64,000 bases of DNA from Natronomonas salinimetallica (GCF_013839515.1 NZ_JACDNQ010000001.1:82681-146680), one strand, 5' to 3'; positions 44,017 through 53,361 are shown, numbered from the stretch's first letter. The notes: generated by a model not told the origin, from the sequence alone. Numbers and translations: made by a program.

Positions 44017-47000
44017 ATGAGCCAGTCTACTCTCTCCGAACGTCCATACGTCAACTCGAATCTGTTTTCCGGCCACTACCTGGACGAGCGTCTACGAGAA
44101 CGCGACGAGTGGGACTGCGACGACCGCGCCCGCCAAGCGATGGACGAACTCCGGACGCTCTACGATCTGGAGGGGGACCTCGTCGGCGGCTACGGCGAGG
44201 ACGCGCTCATCGACAACTGGATCGACGAGGTACTCGACGTCCTCGGTTTCGGAACGCAGGACGAAGTCTCGCTTCCGGACGGGGGTGGCTTTGTCGACGA
44301 ACTGCTCTTCGAGACGCCAACAGATCGCCGAGACGCCGCAAAGGTCTATCTGGATACCGAAGACACGACCGATCTGTTCGAGCGTGGCATCGGCATCGTC
44401 GAGGCCAAACAGTGGGATGCCGATTTCACGGTGCAATTCAGCGAGCAGCGTCCCTATCGAAACGCCTCTCACCAGACCAAGCATTATCTGGAAAACACCC
44501 CGCCGAACATCCAGTGGGGCGTGTTGACGAACGGCCGTAAGTGGCGGCTCTACGGTACGAACGACTACGAGACGCAGACGTACTACGAGGTCGATCTTCC
44601 CGAACTGCTCCAGCGAGGCGATCCGGAGGCCTTCAAATACTTCTACGCGTTCTTTCGGCCGGCGGCGTTCCGTGAATCCGCGGGGACGAGATTCCTCGAT
44701 GACGTCTGGTCGGAGAGCGAAACAGCTTCCCAGGAGCTCGGTGAGAGCCTCCAGGATAACGTCTTCACCGCGCTTCGGGTACTCGGCCGTGGATTCGTCG
44801 AGACCAACGCCGATCTCGACATCGACCCCGACGACGAGAAAGCCCTGGACGAACTGAAAGAACAGTCGCTCGTGTTCCTCTATCGGCTGATGTTCGTGTT
44901 GTACGCGGAGTCCCGAGGACTGATCCATCCCCAGAACCGGTCGGCAAAGGACGAGTACGACCAGAACTTCAGCCTCGACGAGCTCCGATTTGAGATCCAC
45001 GACACCATCGGCGAGGTCGACGAGGGCTTCGACGGGGAGTTCAGCGACTACTCGACGACGATGTGGCGTCGGCTGGAGGACCTGTTTCGGCTCATCGACG
45101 AGGGTGAAGCACACCTCGGTATCCCGCCGTACAACGGCGGCCTGTTCGATCACGAGGCTCACGACTTCCTGTCCGAGCACGAGGTGAGCAACCAGTACCT
45201 CGCAGAAGTCATCTACCGGCTCTCGACCACACGGAACGACGAGGGACGGTACGTACTGGCGGACTATGCCGACCTCGACACGCGCCACCTCGGGAGCGTC
45301 TACGAGGGGCTGCTCGAACACCAGTTCCGCATCGCACCCGAGCAGTACGCGGCGGTCGCAAAAGACGGCGGCCAGGTCTGGAAGCCGGCCACCGACGTCA
45401 GCGTGGCGGCCGCCGCCGAGACCGTCCCCGAGGGCGGCCTGTACGTCGTCAACGACGAAGGCGAGCGCAAGGCGACGGGGGCCTACTACACGCCCGACTA
45501 CGTGGTCACCTACATCGTCGAGGAGACGGTCGGACCGCTGGTCGAGGAGATACGCGAGGACCTCGTCGACCAAGGCTTCGAACCGGGGACACAGGAGTAC
45601 ATCGGGCCGTTCTTCCGGCGCGTGACCGACCTCCGGATTCTCGACCCCGCGATGGGGAGCGGCCACTTCCTGACGAAAGCCACCGGCTACCTGTCCGAGC
45701 AGGTGATGGCCGAGGTCCGCGAGGCCGAAGAGGAGTTCGGCGTGGCGTTCGACGAACAGCACATCCGGCGCGAAATCGCCAAGGAGTGCATCTACGGCGT
45801 CGACCTGAACGGGATGGCGGTCGAACTGGCGAAGCTGTCGATGTGGCTGGAGACGCTCGCGGCTGACCGCCCGCTCGCCTTCCTCGACCACCACTTTAAG
45901 CAGGGCAACTCACTGGTCGGCTCGGACATCGAGGCTATCGAGGAACTGGAGTCCGATGCGAGCGATGATGACGACTCTCAGGCATCACTTGCAGAGTTCG
46001 GCGCGACCCGCGAAGGGACAATTGAACGCCTGATGGACATCTACGGTGAGTTCCTTGCTATCGAGAACGAGACTGTCGAGGACGTTCACGAGATGAAGCG
46101 GAAGTACGCCAAAATCGAACGGGATGAGCTTCGGCGGCGACTCGTGGCAATGGCGAACGTTCGTACCGCCGAGAAATTTGAACTTGATGCCCCCAGTGGT
46201 GCCTACGAACAGATGGCGAGAGCTCTCGAAGACGACGGGAAGTGGGCCAAAGTAGAAAATCCCGACTGGTTTATAGCTGCTCAGTCAATGGCCGAGGACC
46301 GAAATTTCTTCCACTGGAAGTTGGCATTTCCGGAGGTTTTCTATAATTTAGATGGCCAGAAACAAGAAAATCCAGGTTTTGATATGGTGATCGGAAACCC
46401 ACCGTATGTTCTTGCAGAGGGAATATTCAAAACCTATCTGCAAAATCAATACTCTGCAACACAGTATAAAATCGACCTGTTTCATGCGTTCATCCAGCGT
46501 GGCATCGAAGTGCTACAAGACCAGGGTGAATTTGGTTATATTGTGCCAGAGCCCTGGCTCACGATGGAGAATACCGAGGCACTAAGAGAGTACATTCTCG
46601 AAAGTTCCTGGATTCAGGAAGTGGTCAGATTCAAAAATGATGTCTTTCAGGAGGCTACTGTCGACACGATTATTCTATTGTTAGAAAAAACAAGCTCTCC
46701 CGGTCCTGTAAGCATACTCGAAGCAAACAATCCGGACAATAGTCTTACAGGTACAACCGAGATACGCACAACGGACCAAGAATCATTAGTCAATACTGAA
46801 CACAAGCGAATTGAAATCCGTCAAAGTACGGGAGAAGAACAAGTATTGACGAAAATTGAGCGTCAATCAATTCCATTTAAAAAAGCGGTTGAAGTTTCAA
46901 TTGGTATCCAAGCATATGGTCAGGATGACCATACAGACGAACAAATTGAGAATCGTGTTTTCCACGCTGACCATAGAGTCTCAGAAGACTATGTTCCAGA

Positions 47001-48159
47001 ACTGTCCGGGCAAGATGTCTCCAGGTATCGCATTGAACACGACGGCCAGACTTACGTAGAATACGGGAAACATCTCCATCGAGAACGTGAGGAGAAGTAC
47101 TTCACCGGACCACGGATTCTGGTGAGAGAAATCACTGGAGGAGGTTCACATAGAATCCATGCAGCCTACACAGATTCGGACTACATTAATTATAAAACAA
47201 TCCTAAGTATAATCCCTCAATCTGAATATAAACCACAGTATCTCGTCGCTGTTCTCAATTCTAAGCTCATATCATGGGTTTTCCTACGCACTTCTAACAA
47301 AATTGTGACCGATACTTTCCCACGGATTTCTTTAGACGACATTGAGAGTCTCCCTTTGCCACAGATACGATTTGACACAACCGATGAGACACCTGAGATA
47401 GATTTACAAGAGAAATATCATTCGTGTTTGTCTTCTAATGATATTGGGCCAGTAGAACCACTTCTGGAAGATGAACCGCCCCACCCAGAGGTCATTCACG
47501 ATTTTGTCGCATATCTGGCTGAAGAAATGACAACAATAGTTGACGAAAGAAATTCATTCAATCTCAGTCTGCTTGATTATATTCAATCCTACACAGAGGG
47601 GCCAGAACTCATCGACATTGGAACCTACCAGCCGCCAGAAGGCGTCGGCGATACAAAACTGGCCGCCACGAAGGAGGACTATGAAAACATCCGGGTCGGA
47701 ACAGTCACCTGCGAACGCGAGGACGAGAACACTGTCACAATCCACGCTACCGCCCGCTACAAGCCCGACGATGAGACCGCCCACGAGACCGACCAGTGGG
47801 GCTACACCGAAACCGAGCCGATGCCAGCGATGCGCCTGAGTGATCTCTCCGAGACCGAAGCGGACCTCATAGAGGCGTTCGTCCCCGTCGCCGTCGAGGA
47901 GGCCGGCGGGTTCGCGGGGTTCCGTGAGACGGCCACGAAGACGAACTCGCTGGTGGACCGCCTGGAGGCGATAACGCTCCCCGATCCGGACGACGTGGCC
48001 GGTGATCTCGAACGGTACCGCGAGGCCGTCGAGCGGGCGGCGGAACTCGACGGGAAGATCCAGCGTACCGACGACCTGATCGATGCGATCGTCTACGACC
48101 TCTATGGGCTGACCGACGAGGAAATCGAAATCGTCGAGGAAGCCGTGAACGCGGACTGA
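44017..48159 (+). CDS. Type IIG restriction-modification protein (Eco57I-like), mosaic
   Basis: A single 1380-residue chain combining nuclease, N6-adenine methyltransferase and target recognition. A PD-(D/E)XK nuclease is suggested by D94 and E129-A-K131 (GIGIVEAKQW). Methyltransferase motif I is DPAMGSGHFL near residues 543-552 and motif IV is NPPY at 794-797. The target-recognition region follows (GPRILVREITGG...). No separate S or R gene is near. Sampled lines at 46.6-46.9 kb are about 40% GC against 68% at 45.7 kb, so roughly 46.0-47.65 kb looks imported into a native gene. Start is the ATG at 44017. A BREX PglX is the main alternative, but the nuclease domain and lack of brx genes argue against it. 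Confidence 0.85.
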   Translation: MSQSTLSERPYVNSNLFSGHYLDERLRERDEWDCDDRARQAMDELRTLYDLEGDLVGGYGEDALIDNWIDEVLDVLGFGTQDEVSLPDGGGFVDELLFETPTDRRDAAKVYLDTEDTTDLFERGIGIVEAKQWDADFTVQFSEQRPYRNASHQTKHYLENTPPNIQWGVLTNGRKWRLYGTNDYETQTYYEVDLPELLQRGDPEAFKYFYAFFRPAAFRESAGTRFLDDVWSESETASQELGESLQDNVFTALRVLGRGFVETNADLDIDPDDEKALDELKEQSLVFLYRLMFVLYAESRGLIHPQNRSAKDEYDQNFSLDELRFEIHDTIGEVDEGFDGEFSDYSTTMWRRLEDLFRLIDEGEAHLGIPPYNGGLFDHEAHDFLSEHEVSNQYLAEVIYRLSTTRNDEGRYVLADYADLDTRHLGSVYEGLLEHQFRIAPEQYAAVAKDGGQVWKPATDVSVAAAAETVPEGGLYVVNDEGERKATGAYYTPDYVVTYIVEETVGPLVEEIREDLVDQGFEPGTQEYIGPFFRRVTDLRILDPAMGSGHFLTKATGYLSEQVMAEVREAEEEFGVAFDEQHIRREIAKECIYGVDLNGMAVELAKLSMWLETLAADRPLAFLDHHFKQGNSLVGSDIEAIEELESDASDDDDSQASLAEFGATREGTIERLMDIYGEFLAIENETVEDVHEMKRKYAKIERDELRRRLVAMANVRTAEKFELDAPSGAYEQMARALEDDGKWAKVENPDWFIAAQSMAEDRNFFHWKLAFPEVFYNLDGQKQENPGFDMVIGNPPYVLAEGIFKTYLQNQYSATQYKIDLFHAFIQRGIEVLQDQGEFGYIVPEPWLTMENTEALREYILESSWIQEVVRFKNDVFQEATVDTIILLLEKTSSPGPVSILEANNPDNSLTGTTEIRTTDQESLVNTEHKRIEIRQSTGEEQVLTKIERQSIPFKKAVEVSIGIQAYGQDDHTDEQIENRVFHADHRVSEDYVPELSGQDVSRYRIEHDGQTYVEYGKHLHREREEKYFTGPRILVREITGGGSHRIHAAYTDSDYINYKTILSIIPQSEYKPQYLVAVLNSKLISWVFLRTSNKIVTDTFPRISLDDIESLPLPQIRFDTTDETPEIDLQEKYHSCLSSNDIGPVEPLLEDEPPHPEVIHDFVAYLAEEMTTIVDERNSFNLSLLDYIQSYTEGPELIDIGTYQPPEGVGDTKLAATKEDYENIRVGTVTCEREDENTVTIHATARYKPDDETAHETDQWGYTETEPMPAMRLSDLSETEADLIEAFVPVAVEEAGGFAGFRETATKTNSLVDRLEAITLPDPDDVAGDLERYREAVERAAELDGKIQRTDDLIDAIVYDLYGLTDEEIEIVEEAVNAD

Positions 48160-48225
48160 CGGTACGATGTCGACGTCCGTCGTCCCTCGGAAGCCCCACC
48201 CTCAGCGAGGCCGTCGGACCGAGCA

Positions 48226-48271
48226 GGGTGAGGTGGGGTAGGGCGGGGGAGGGTGGGGTAGGGCGGTAGGG
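48226..48271 (+). other. G-run cluster (possible G-quadruplex)
   Basis: Eight or more runs of three to five G occur within 46 bases, separated by 1-3 bases, downstream of the type IIG gene. A CCCCACCCTC tract at 48195 could pair with GAGGGTGGGG inside it. It lies in the 357-base gene-free gap 48160-48516, where I see nothing else convincing; a small frame from 48289 is judged non-coding. Confidence 0.6.
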
Positions 48272-48516
48272 TAGTTCACCGCCAATGCGTGGTTCGTTCA
48301 GAAATCGTCGGATTCACGCCCGTCCCCGGAACGCTCTACGGTCCGGTGTGCGAACGAGCGTGTCGCTCTCGCCAACGCGGTGAACAGCGGGATCCTCTCC
48401 TCGAAAAAAGACAGTCGGGTTCGGCCTACGCATCCCCGGAATACGAATGTGGACCTCCAACGACCACATCCACGACCTACGTTCCGCGACTGCCGCGAGT
48501 CCCGAAGAGCGTCCGG

Positions 48517-49647
48517 CTAGTCGCTCGAAGCGACGATCTCGGTCCCGGCAACGACGTCGAGCAGCGCTGATTCCGAGCGGTCACCGATCGCGATAACCGT
48601 CAGATCACCGCGGGACCACCTGGCGACGGTCGTCTCCCCGTGACCGTCCGTGATCGTGACCGTCCGGTTGCCGACCTCGACGGTCCGGCCGTCGTCAGGG
48701 TCAGGAGCCTCCGAGAACGCCGACGCGTTCGACTGGACGAGCGTGAGGTTCGATCCGTTAGCCGTGTACTGACTCGCGACCGCCGGAACCGGGCTGGCGA
48801 GTACGGTTCCAGTCTCGAAGGACCACGTCTCGTCCGGGACAGCGATCGGCCCGTCAGCGCTCGCCTGTACTTCCTCGATCGAGTCGACGCTCGTCCGCCA
48901 GCTATCATCGCCCGGTGGCTGGAACGTACTCTCGGCCGGCGAGACATCGAAATGCGTCTCCTCGACGTCGACGGTCATCGTCCCGTTCGGCGTCGTCGTC
49001 CGGTATTTCAGGACCGTCGCCGTGTCCGTCGTCGCCCACAGCGTCAGTCGCCCATCGCGTTCGGGCGACGACAGTTCGACGACGTGGACCGTCTCGCCGT
49101 CGACGGTCGTCGTTTCGACGAACTCCGCGGTCGCGTTGGTCTCTTCGAGCAGCGTCGAAACGGACAGGTTCTTCGGTGTCACGCCGCCGTGTTCGTGGTC
49201 CCACTCGCGGTCCCACTCGCTTCGGGCATCCGACAGCGCGCTCGCGTTCGTCCCGCCCGAAAGTGCCGACTGGCCCACGACGGTCCCGTTCCGTACTACG
49301 ATCGGCGCCTCGGTCGTGGACCCCGCAACCCAGGACGTGTTTTCCGCGTGGCCGAAAACGGCGTACTCCGTCGCGTTCGAAACGTTGACGCGCATCCGTT
49401 CGCTGTCGGCCGTGACCGTGCTGACGGTGTACTCGTTCGTGGTTCCGTCGTGCTCGGCGGTCACGTTCGCGTGGACGACGACCGAGTCAGCCGACTCGTA
49501 TCGGTCTTCGACATCGGTGAGAACGTCGGCTCCGGTCGGACCGTCGTTCGCGACCACGAATCCGGCGGCGATCGCGATCCCGAGAACGGCGAGTAGAACG
49601 CCGACGGACGTTGCCGTTCTGAGGGTTCCCCTGTCGTTGTGGTCCAT
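48517..49647 (-). CDS. LolA-like outer-membrane-lipoprotein-sorting fold protein
   Basis: A 376-residue protein with an N-terminal membrane anchor or signal (VGVLLAVLGIAIAAGFVVA, residues ~15-33) followed by an extracytoplasmic domain. That domain begins TGADVLTDVEDRYESADSVVVHANVTAEHDG, the typical opening of the LolA/LppX-like fold. The exterior part is rich in Asn-X-Ser/Thr sites, fitting a glycosylated surface protein. It is divergent from a LolD/MacB-like ABC ATPase and permease with a 98-base gap, so the three may work together on lipoproteins or lipids. Confidence 0.75.
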   Translation of the reverse strand: MDHNDRGTLRTATSVGVLLAVLGIAIAAGFVVANDGPTGADVLTDVEDRYESADSVVVHANVTAEHDGTTNEYTVSTVTADSERMRVNVSNATEYAVFGHAENTSWVAGSTTEAPIVVRNGTVVGQSALSGGTNASALSDARSEWDREWDHEHGGVTPKNLSVSTLLEETNATAEFVETTTVDGETVHVVELSSPERDGRLTLWATTDTATVLKYRTTTPNGTMTVDVEETHFDVSPAESTFQPPGDDSWRTSVDSIEEVQASADGPIAVPDETWSFETGTVLASPVPAVASQYTANGSNLTLVQSNASAFSEAPDPDDGRTVEVGNRTVTITDGHGETTVARWSRGDLTVIAIGDRSESALLDVVAGTEIVASSD

Positions 49648-49715
49648 CTGTGCTACCTAGTGTCTTGAACGATTTAAACACAGCGCCCGACGAAGGCTCG
49701 GGTCGGTATCGTGAA

Positions 49716-49722
49716 TTAATAC
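49716..49722 (+). promoter_or_regulatory. TATA box of the LolD/MacB-like operon
   Basis: TTAATAC is centred about 27 bases before the ATG at 49746, supporting that start and a leaderless message. Confidence 0.65.
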
Positions 49723-49745
49723 GTGTTCGACTCCAACCCCCAACG

Positions 49746-50456
49746 ATGGAATCGGTCACGGCAGACGACCCGATCGTGTGCCTCGATGACGTCCGGAAGG
49801 AGTACGCCCTCGGGGGGACGGTGACGGCGCTCGACGGCATCGGTCTCTCGCTCCCGGCTGGATCGTACACGGCGGTGATGGGTCCGAGCGGATCGGGAAA
49901 GAGCACGCTGTTGAACCTCATCGGTGCGCTCGATACGCCGACGGCGGGCCGCGTCAGCGTCGACGGAACGGACATCGCCGACCTCTCCGAGAACGATCGC
50001 GCGAAGCTTCGCGGAACGAAGATCGGGTTCGTGTTTCAGACGTTCAACCTGATGCCTCGTCTGAGTGCGCGAGAGAACGTCGAACTCCCGCTCGTGTTCG
50101 CCGAGTGGGACACCGATCGCCGGACTGAACGGGCCGAGTCGCTTCTCGATCGGGTGGGGCTCGGAGACCGGATGGACCACATGCCACAGGAACTCAGCGG
50201 CGGACAACGACAGCGTGTCGCGATCGCCCGGGCGCTGGCGACGGATCCAGCGATCGTGCTGGCCGACGAACCGACCGGAAACGTTGACACCGAGACCGGC
50301 GACGAGATCATGTCGCTGCTCGCGGACACGCACGATCGGGGGAATACGATCCTGCTCGTCACCCACGAACGGCGGATCGCCGAGCACGCCGACCGCATCG
50401 TACACGTTCGTGATGGACGCCGCGAGGACACCGAGACGATCGGGGGCGATCGCTGA
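49746..50456 (+). CDS. ABC transporter ATP-binding protein, LolD/MacB family
   Basis: A 236-residue ATPase with Walker A GPSGSGKST (46-54), the family-specific IGFVFQTFNLMPRLSARENVELPL, signature LSGGQRQRVAIARAL and Walker B IVLADEPTGNVD. Its stop overlaps the permease start (TGATG). In bacteria this family drives mechanotransmission pumps (MacB) or lipoprotein release (LolCDE). Confidence 0.93.
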   Translation: MESVTADDPIVCLDDVRKEYALGGTVTALDGIGLSLPAGSYTAVMGPSGSGKSTLLNLIGALDTPTAGRVSVDGTDIADLSENDRAKLRGTKIGFVFQTFNLMPRLSARENVELPLVFAEWDTDRRTERAESLLDRVGLGDRMDHMPQELSGGQRQRVAIARALATDPAIVLADEPTGNVDTETGDEIMSLLADTHDRGNTILLVTHERRIAEHADRIVHVRDGRREDTETIGGDR

Positions 50457-51697
50457 TGGACTGGCGTGAGGGCGTTCGGATCGCCGTGCGAGCGATCGCC
50501 GGGCACCGACTCCGGTCGGCGCTGACGATCGCCGGCATCGTCATCGGGATCGCGACCGTCGTCGCGTTCGCCAGTTTCGGCGCGAGCGTCCAGACCGATG
50601 TCGTCGGTGAGTTTCAGGACACCTCCGCGAGTGAGGTGTATGTCCTCTCCGGCGGCGGGTTCTTTTCGGGGTCCGGACCGCCCGACGAAGGGGGAACCCT
50701 GACAGCGCCGGTCATCACGACACACGACGTCGACCGGATCGATCGGATCGAGGGCGTTCGGGCAGTCATCCCGCGCGGGACGGTTCCCATCGCGTCGCTC
50801 ACATACGGGAACGAGACGGTCACACAGGTCGGGCTGACAGCAACTACGCCGAACGCCTTCGACGACGCGATGGTCGAGGGACGCCCCTTCGAGATGGGGG
50901 CTGACGAGATCGTGCTCAACGAGGCCGCGGCCGGACAGTTCGAAGAGAACGTGACGGTCGGCAGCACCATCGAGATCACCCGTCAGGAGACGGCTTCGTT
51001 CACCGTCGTGGGGATCACGTCCGGTGCACGCGGCGGGGTGAGCGGATTCGGCTCCTCCGGCCCGGAGTTCTACGTGCCCGTCGATCCACACTACCAGACC
51101 GCCCAGAGGTCCCCTTCGGTGGGCGTCGACCAGCGGGCCTACGCACAGGTGACTGTCGTCGCCGAGGCCGGGCAGGTCACGAAAGTAACCGACCGGATCG
51201 AGACGTACATCGAGACGGAGTCGGACGCGACACGACTCGCCGGCGAGGACGGCACTGTCACCGTTCAGTCGACCGAGGACGTAGTCGGCGGGATCGAGGA
51301 GGTCCTCGAAGACATCACGCGACTGGTCACCGGAATCGGGGTGTTGGCGCTCGTCGTCGGTGCGTTCGGGATCGCGAACATCATGCTCGTCAGCGTCACC
51401 GAGCGGACCAACGAAATCGGAATCATGAAGGCCATCGGCGCGACGAACCGGGAGATCCTGGGCCTGTTTCTCGCGGAGTCCGTGCTGCTCGGAATTGCGG
51501 GGGCGGTGATCGGTATTCCGCTCGGACTCGCGGTGGGGTACGGCGGTGCGGTGTACGCCGAGGTCGGCTTTGCGATCCCGGTGGGCTGGATCGCACTCGC
51601 ACTTGCGATGGGCATCGCGATCGGCGTCGTCGCTGGCGTGTATCCGGCTTGGCGGGCGGCGCGTGTCGATCCGATCGAAGCGCTCCGGTATGAATAG
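50456..51697 (+). CDS. ABC transporter permease, MacB/LolC-like (FtsX domain)
   Basis: A 413-residue permease with the MacB layout: TM1 (residues ~20-40, IAGIVIGIATVVAFASFGASV), a large extracytoplasmic MacB-PCD domain (~45-275) and three C-terminal helices forming the FtsX domain (IGVLALVVGAFGIANIMLVSVTERTNEIGIMKAIGA...). It pairs with the overlapping ATPase gene. The substrate is unknown; the LolA-like neighbour suggests a lipoprotein or lipid. Confidence 0.92.
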   Translation: MDWREGVRIAVRAIAGHRLRSALTIAGIVIGIATVVAFASFGASVQTDVVGEFQDTSASEVYVLSGGGFFSGSGPPDEGGTLTAPVITTHDVDRIDRIEGVRAVIPRGTVPIASLTYGNETVTQVGLTATTPNAFDDAMVEGRPFEMGADEIVLNEAAAGQFEENVTVGSTIEITRQETASFTVVGITSGARGGVSGFGSSGPEFYVPVDPHYQTAQRSPSVGVDQRAYAQVTVVAEAGQVTKVTDRIETYIETESDATRLAGEDGTVTVQSTEDVVGGIEEVLEDITRLVTGIGVLALVVGAFGIANIMLVSVTERTNEIGIMKAIGATNREILGLFLAESVLLGIAGAVIGIPLGLAVGYGGAVYAEVGFAIPVGWIALALAMGIAIGVVAGVYPAWRAARVDPIEALRYE

Positions 51698-51721
51698 AGA
51701 GCCGATCAGGGGTCACCGCGA

Positions 51722-52081
51722 TCAGTCCGTGACCGCTTCGAGACGGGTGATGAACGGGATCGCCGTCTCTTTCGAGTGGAGATCGACGATGGCTCTGTTG
51801 TCGATCTGCGTTGGCGGGGTCTCCGGCCTGCACCAGGTACCACGGCTCACGAGCAGGGCGCGGCGCTCTCGCCGCATACTGTCCTGCTCGTACGACTCCA
51901 CAAGCAGATAGTCACCCGCATATTTATCAGGTCCTCTTTTCGTATGTCGATACTCCACCCATCGCCGGTGGTGTCCGAGAGCGGCTATGAGACGAACATT
52001 GAACTCTTGGTGGCTCTCCTCTCCAAATACGATACTTCGGGAGGATTCGCCGACCGAGTGGACTCGCCGGGGTTTCGTCAC
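51722..52081 (-). CDS. Uncertain hypothetical protein
   Basis: A 119-residue frame from a GTG at 52081. The C-terminal half shows strong GC preference at third codon positions (RETPPTQID... to ...LEAVTD), as in real haloarchaeal genes, whereas the N-terminal part overlaps the tRNA-derived repeat at 52057-52075. It could be the remaining end of a gene whose start was replaced when the islet inserted, or chance. No family recognised. The rest of 51698-52217 shows no other credible gene. Confidence 0.35.
   Translation of the reverse strand: MTKPRRVHSVGESSRSIVFGEESHQEFNVRLIAALGHHRRWVEYRHTKRGPDKYAGDYLLVESYEQDSMRRERRALLVSRGTWCRPETPPTQIDNRAIVDLHSKETAIPFITRLEAVTD
52057..52075. repeat. Displaced tRNA 3' fragment (att-like site)
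   Basis: Eighteen of nineteen bases match the T-arm/acceptor end of tRNA-Ala at 53360-53378. It marks the distal boundary of the islet. Confidence 0.7.
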
Positions 52082-52184
52082 ACCGCGTGAAAGAATCGAT
52101 TAAATCCTGCCGTCGTTTGGGGATTTCGGGAGTGGTAGTCAGCTTACAACGGCTTGTACTGACACGGATGGCTTGTCACAACAC

Positions 52185-52190
52185 CTATAT
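52185..52190 (+). promoter_or_regulatory. TATA box of the RHH/PIN operon
   Basis: CTATAT is about 30 bases before the ATG at 52218, supporting that start over the upstream TTG at 52173. Confidence 0.55.
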
Positions 52191-52217
52191 CGGTTGGTGA
52201 CAAATATACAGTCAAAG

Positions 52218-52526
52218 ATGGCGACGAACAACGACAAGATTCAGTTCCGGGGGGAAGCCGAGAAGGAAGCGACACAAATCGTTGATCAGATGCGGCTCGG
52301 GGGAATCAACATTAGCGAATTGGCCCGGCAGGGGCTCCGGGAGAAGCTCCAAGAAGCGCTTTCGGACGAGGAGAAGATCACCCTTCACCAGCGGTACAAA
52401 CAGGGTGAACTCTCCGAAGAGGTGGCAACGATCCTTCTCGGAGATGCCATAGAAGAGATCGAACGTGAGCGAGAAGCCTTCGAAGAGGCGTCGGAACTTG
52501 ACAGGACAGGAGTCTTCCAGAAGTAG
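52218..52526 (+). CDS. Putative RHH-type antitoxin
   Basis: A 102-residue protein. The N-terminus KIQFRGEAEKEATQIVDQMRLGGINISELARQGLREKLQEAL has the strand-helix-helix outline of a ribbon-helix-helix DNA-binding domain. An acidic, helical C-terminal half (EEVATILLGDAIEEIEREREAFEEASEL) could wrap a toxin. The downstream PIN-like gene starts two bases after its stop, the order normal for antitoxin-toxin operons. Family name not recognised; the role is inferred from fold outline and context. Confidence 0.65.
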   Translation: MATNNDKIQFRGEAEKEATQIVDQMRLGGINISELARQGLREKLQEALSDEEKITLHQRYKQGELSEEVATILLGDAIEEIEREREAFEEASELDRTGVFQK

Positions 52527-52528
52527 CG

Positions 52529-53140
52529 ATGGCGGATGACGAAAAGCGCTACCCAGTCATCGTTGATACTGACGCTCTAATCGCCGTAGCCAATACGAGC
52601 CTCTGGCCTCGTGTTACGGAAACACTGAACCTCACGACGACGAACGTCTGTTGTCAGGAACTAAAACAACACACCCGAGAGCGATCCGAGTACGCGCCCG
52701 AAGGAACGAGGGAACGATGGATCTACGAGGGAAGCAGGAACGCACTTGAGCCGTTCGACGATGACCAGAATAATTCCTTCACCGTGGTCACGTGCGTCCC
52801 GCGACCGCATGGAGAAGATGCTGGCGAGAAATCGATTCAGACGGAGATCGAACAGCACATCGACGCATACCGATTTGCGATTCTGATGGATAAACACGGA
52901 CGACGATCGATCAATCGCGTCTTTGACGACGCAGAAGGAACAACCGGGAAGGCGGTTGCTCCCACATTCCTGCTGTATCTGCTACTTGATGCGGGAGAAT
53001 GTACTGTCGAAGAGTTTTGTCAGGCCTGCGGGGAGATGCTTCGTGGTGAAGGCTGGACGGGGTATCAAGCGATTCAAGCAGCTTGGGATGCTATCCCTGT
53101 TGATTGTTCGCAATACCTTTCGGACGAACTGATTCCGTGA
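52529..53140 (+). CDS. Putative PIN-domain toxin (RNase)
   Basis: A 203-residue protein with PIN-like acidic positions: D13/D15 in VIVDTDALIAVAN, E44 in TTTNVCCQELKQH, and D112/D121 in EQHIDAYRFAILMDKHG, followed by a basic RR. PIN toxins cleave RNA. It is longer than VapC (~130 aa), with a C-terminal extension of ~65 residues (YLLLDAGECTVEEFCQACGEML...). GC near 53% in a sampled line is lower than the surroundings. It lies in the islet bounded by tRNA-derived repeats. Confidence 0.65.
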   Translation: MADDEKRYPVIVDTDALIAVANTSLWPRVTETLNLTTTNVCCQELKQHTRERSEYAPEGTRERWIYEGSRNALEPFDDDQNNSFTVVTCVPRPHGEDAGEKSIQTEIEQHIDAYRFAILMDKHGRRSINRVFDDAEGTTGKAVAPTFLLYLLLDAGECTVEEFCQACGEMLRGEGWTGYQAIQAAWDAIPVDCSQYLSDELIP

Positions 53141-53361
53141 CGTTTCAGCGTTCATAGCTATCTCAACGCCTCATTGGTGAATACCATACCCTGCAAGATT
53201 GGTTAGATCGAGGTTCAATGGGCGATTGATTTTCTCTTATACGCTAGGAGTTGAATCTACGAATCGCAAGCCAGAGAGCACCCCCGACACGAATCGTGAT
53301 GAAATCTCTAGCAGTTAGAATATAGATACCAAGTCGCAGTCTGGTGGTTTAGGTATATAAG

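Noticed and set aside
44017..48159. BREX PglX or part of a larger defence island.
   Set aside because: No brxA/B/C, pglZ or helicase genes are nearby, and an N-terminal nuclease motif is present, favouring a stand-alone type IIG enzyme.
48289..48570. 93-codon plus-strand frame overlapping the LolA-like gene end.
   Set aside because: Basic, low-complexity product, no promoter, and it overlaps a convincing gene on the other strand.
51776..52090. Plus-strand frame between the MacB-like permease and the islet.
   Set aside because: Overlaps the better-supported minus frame and the tRNA-derived repeat, and has no family resemblance.
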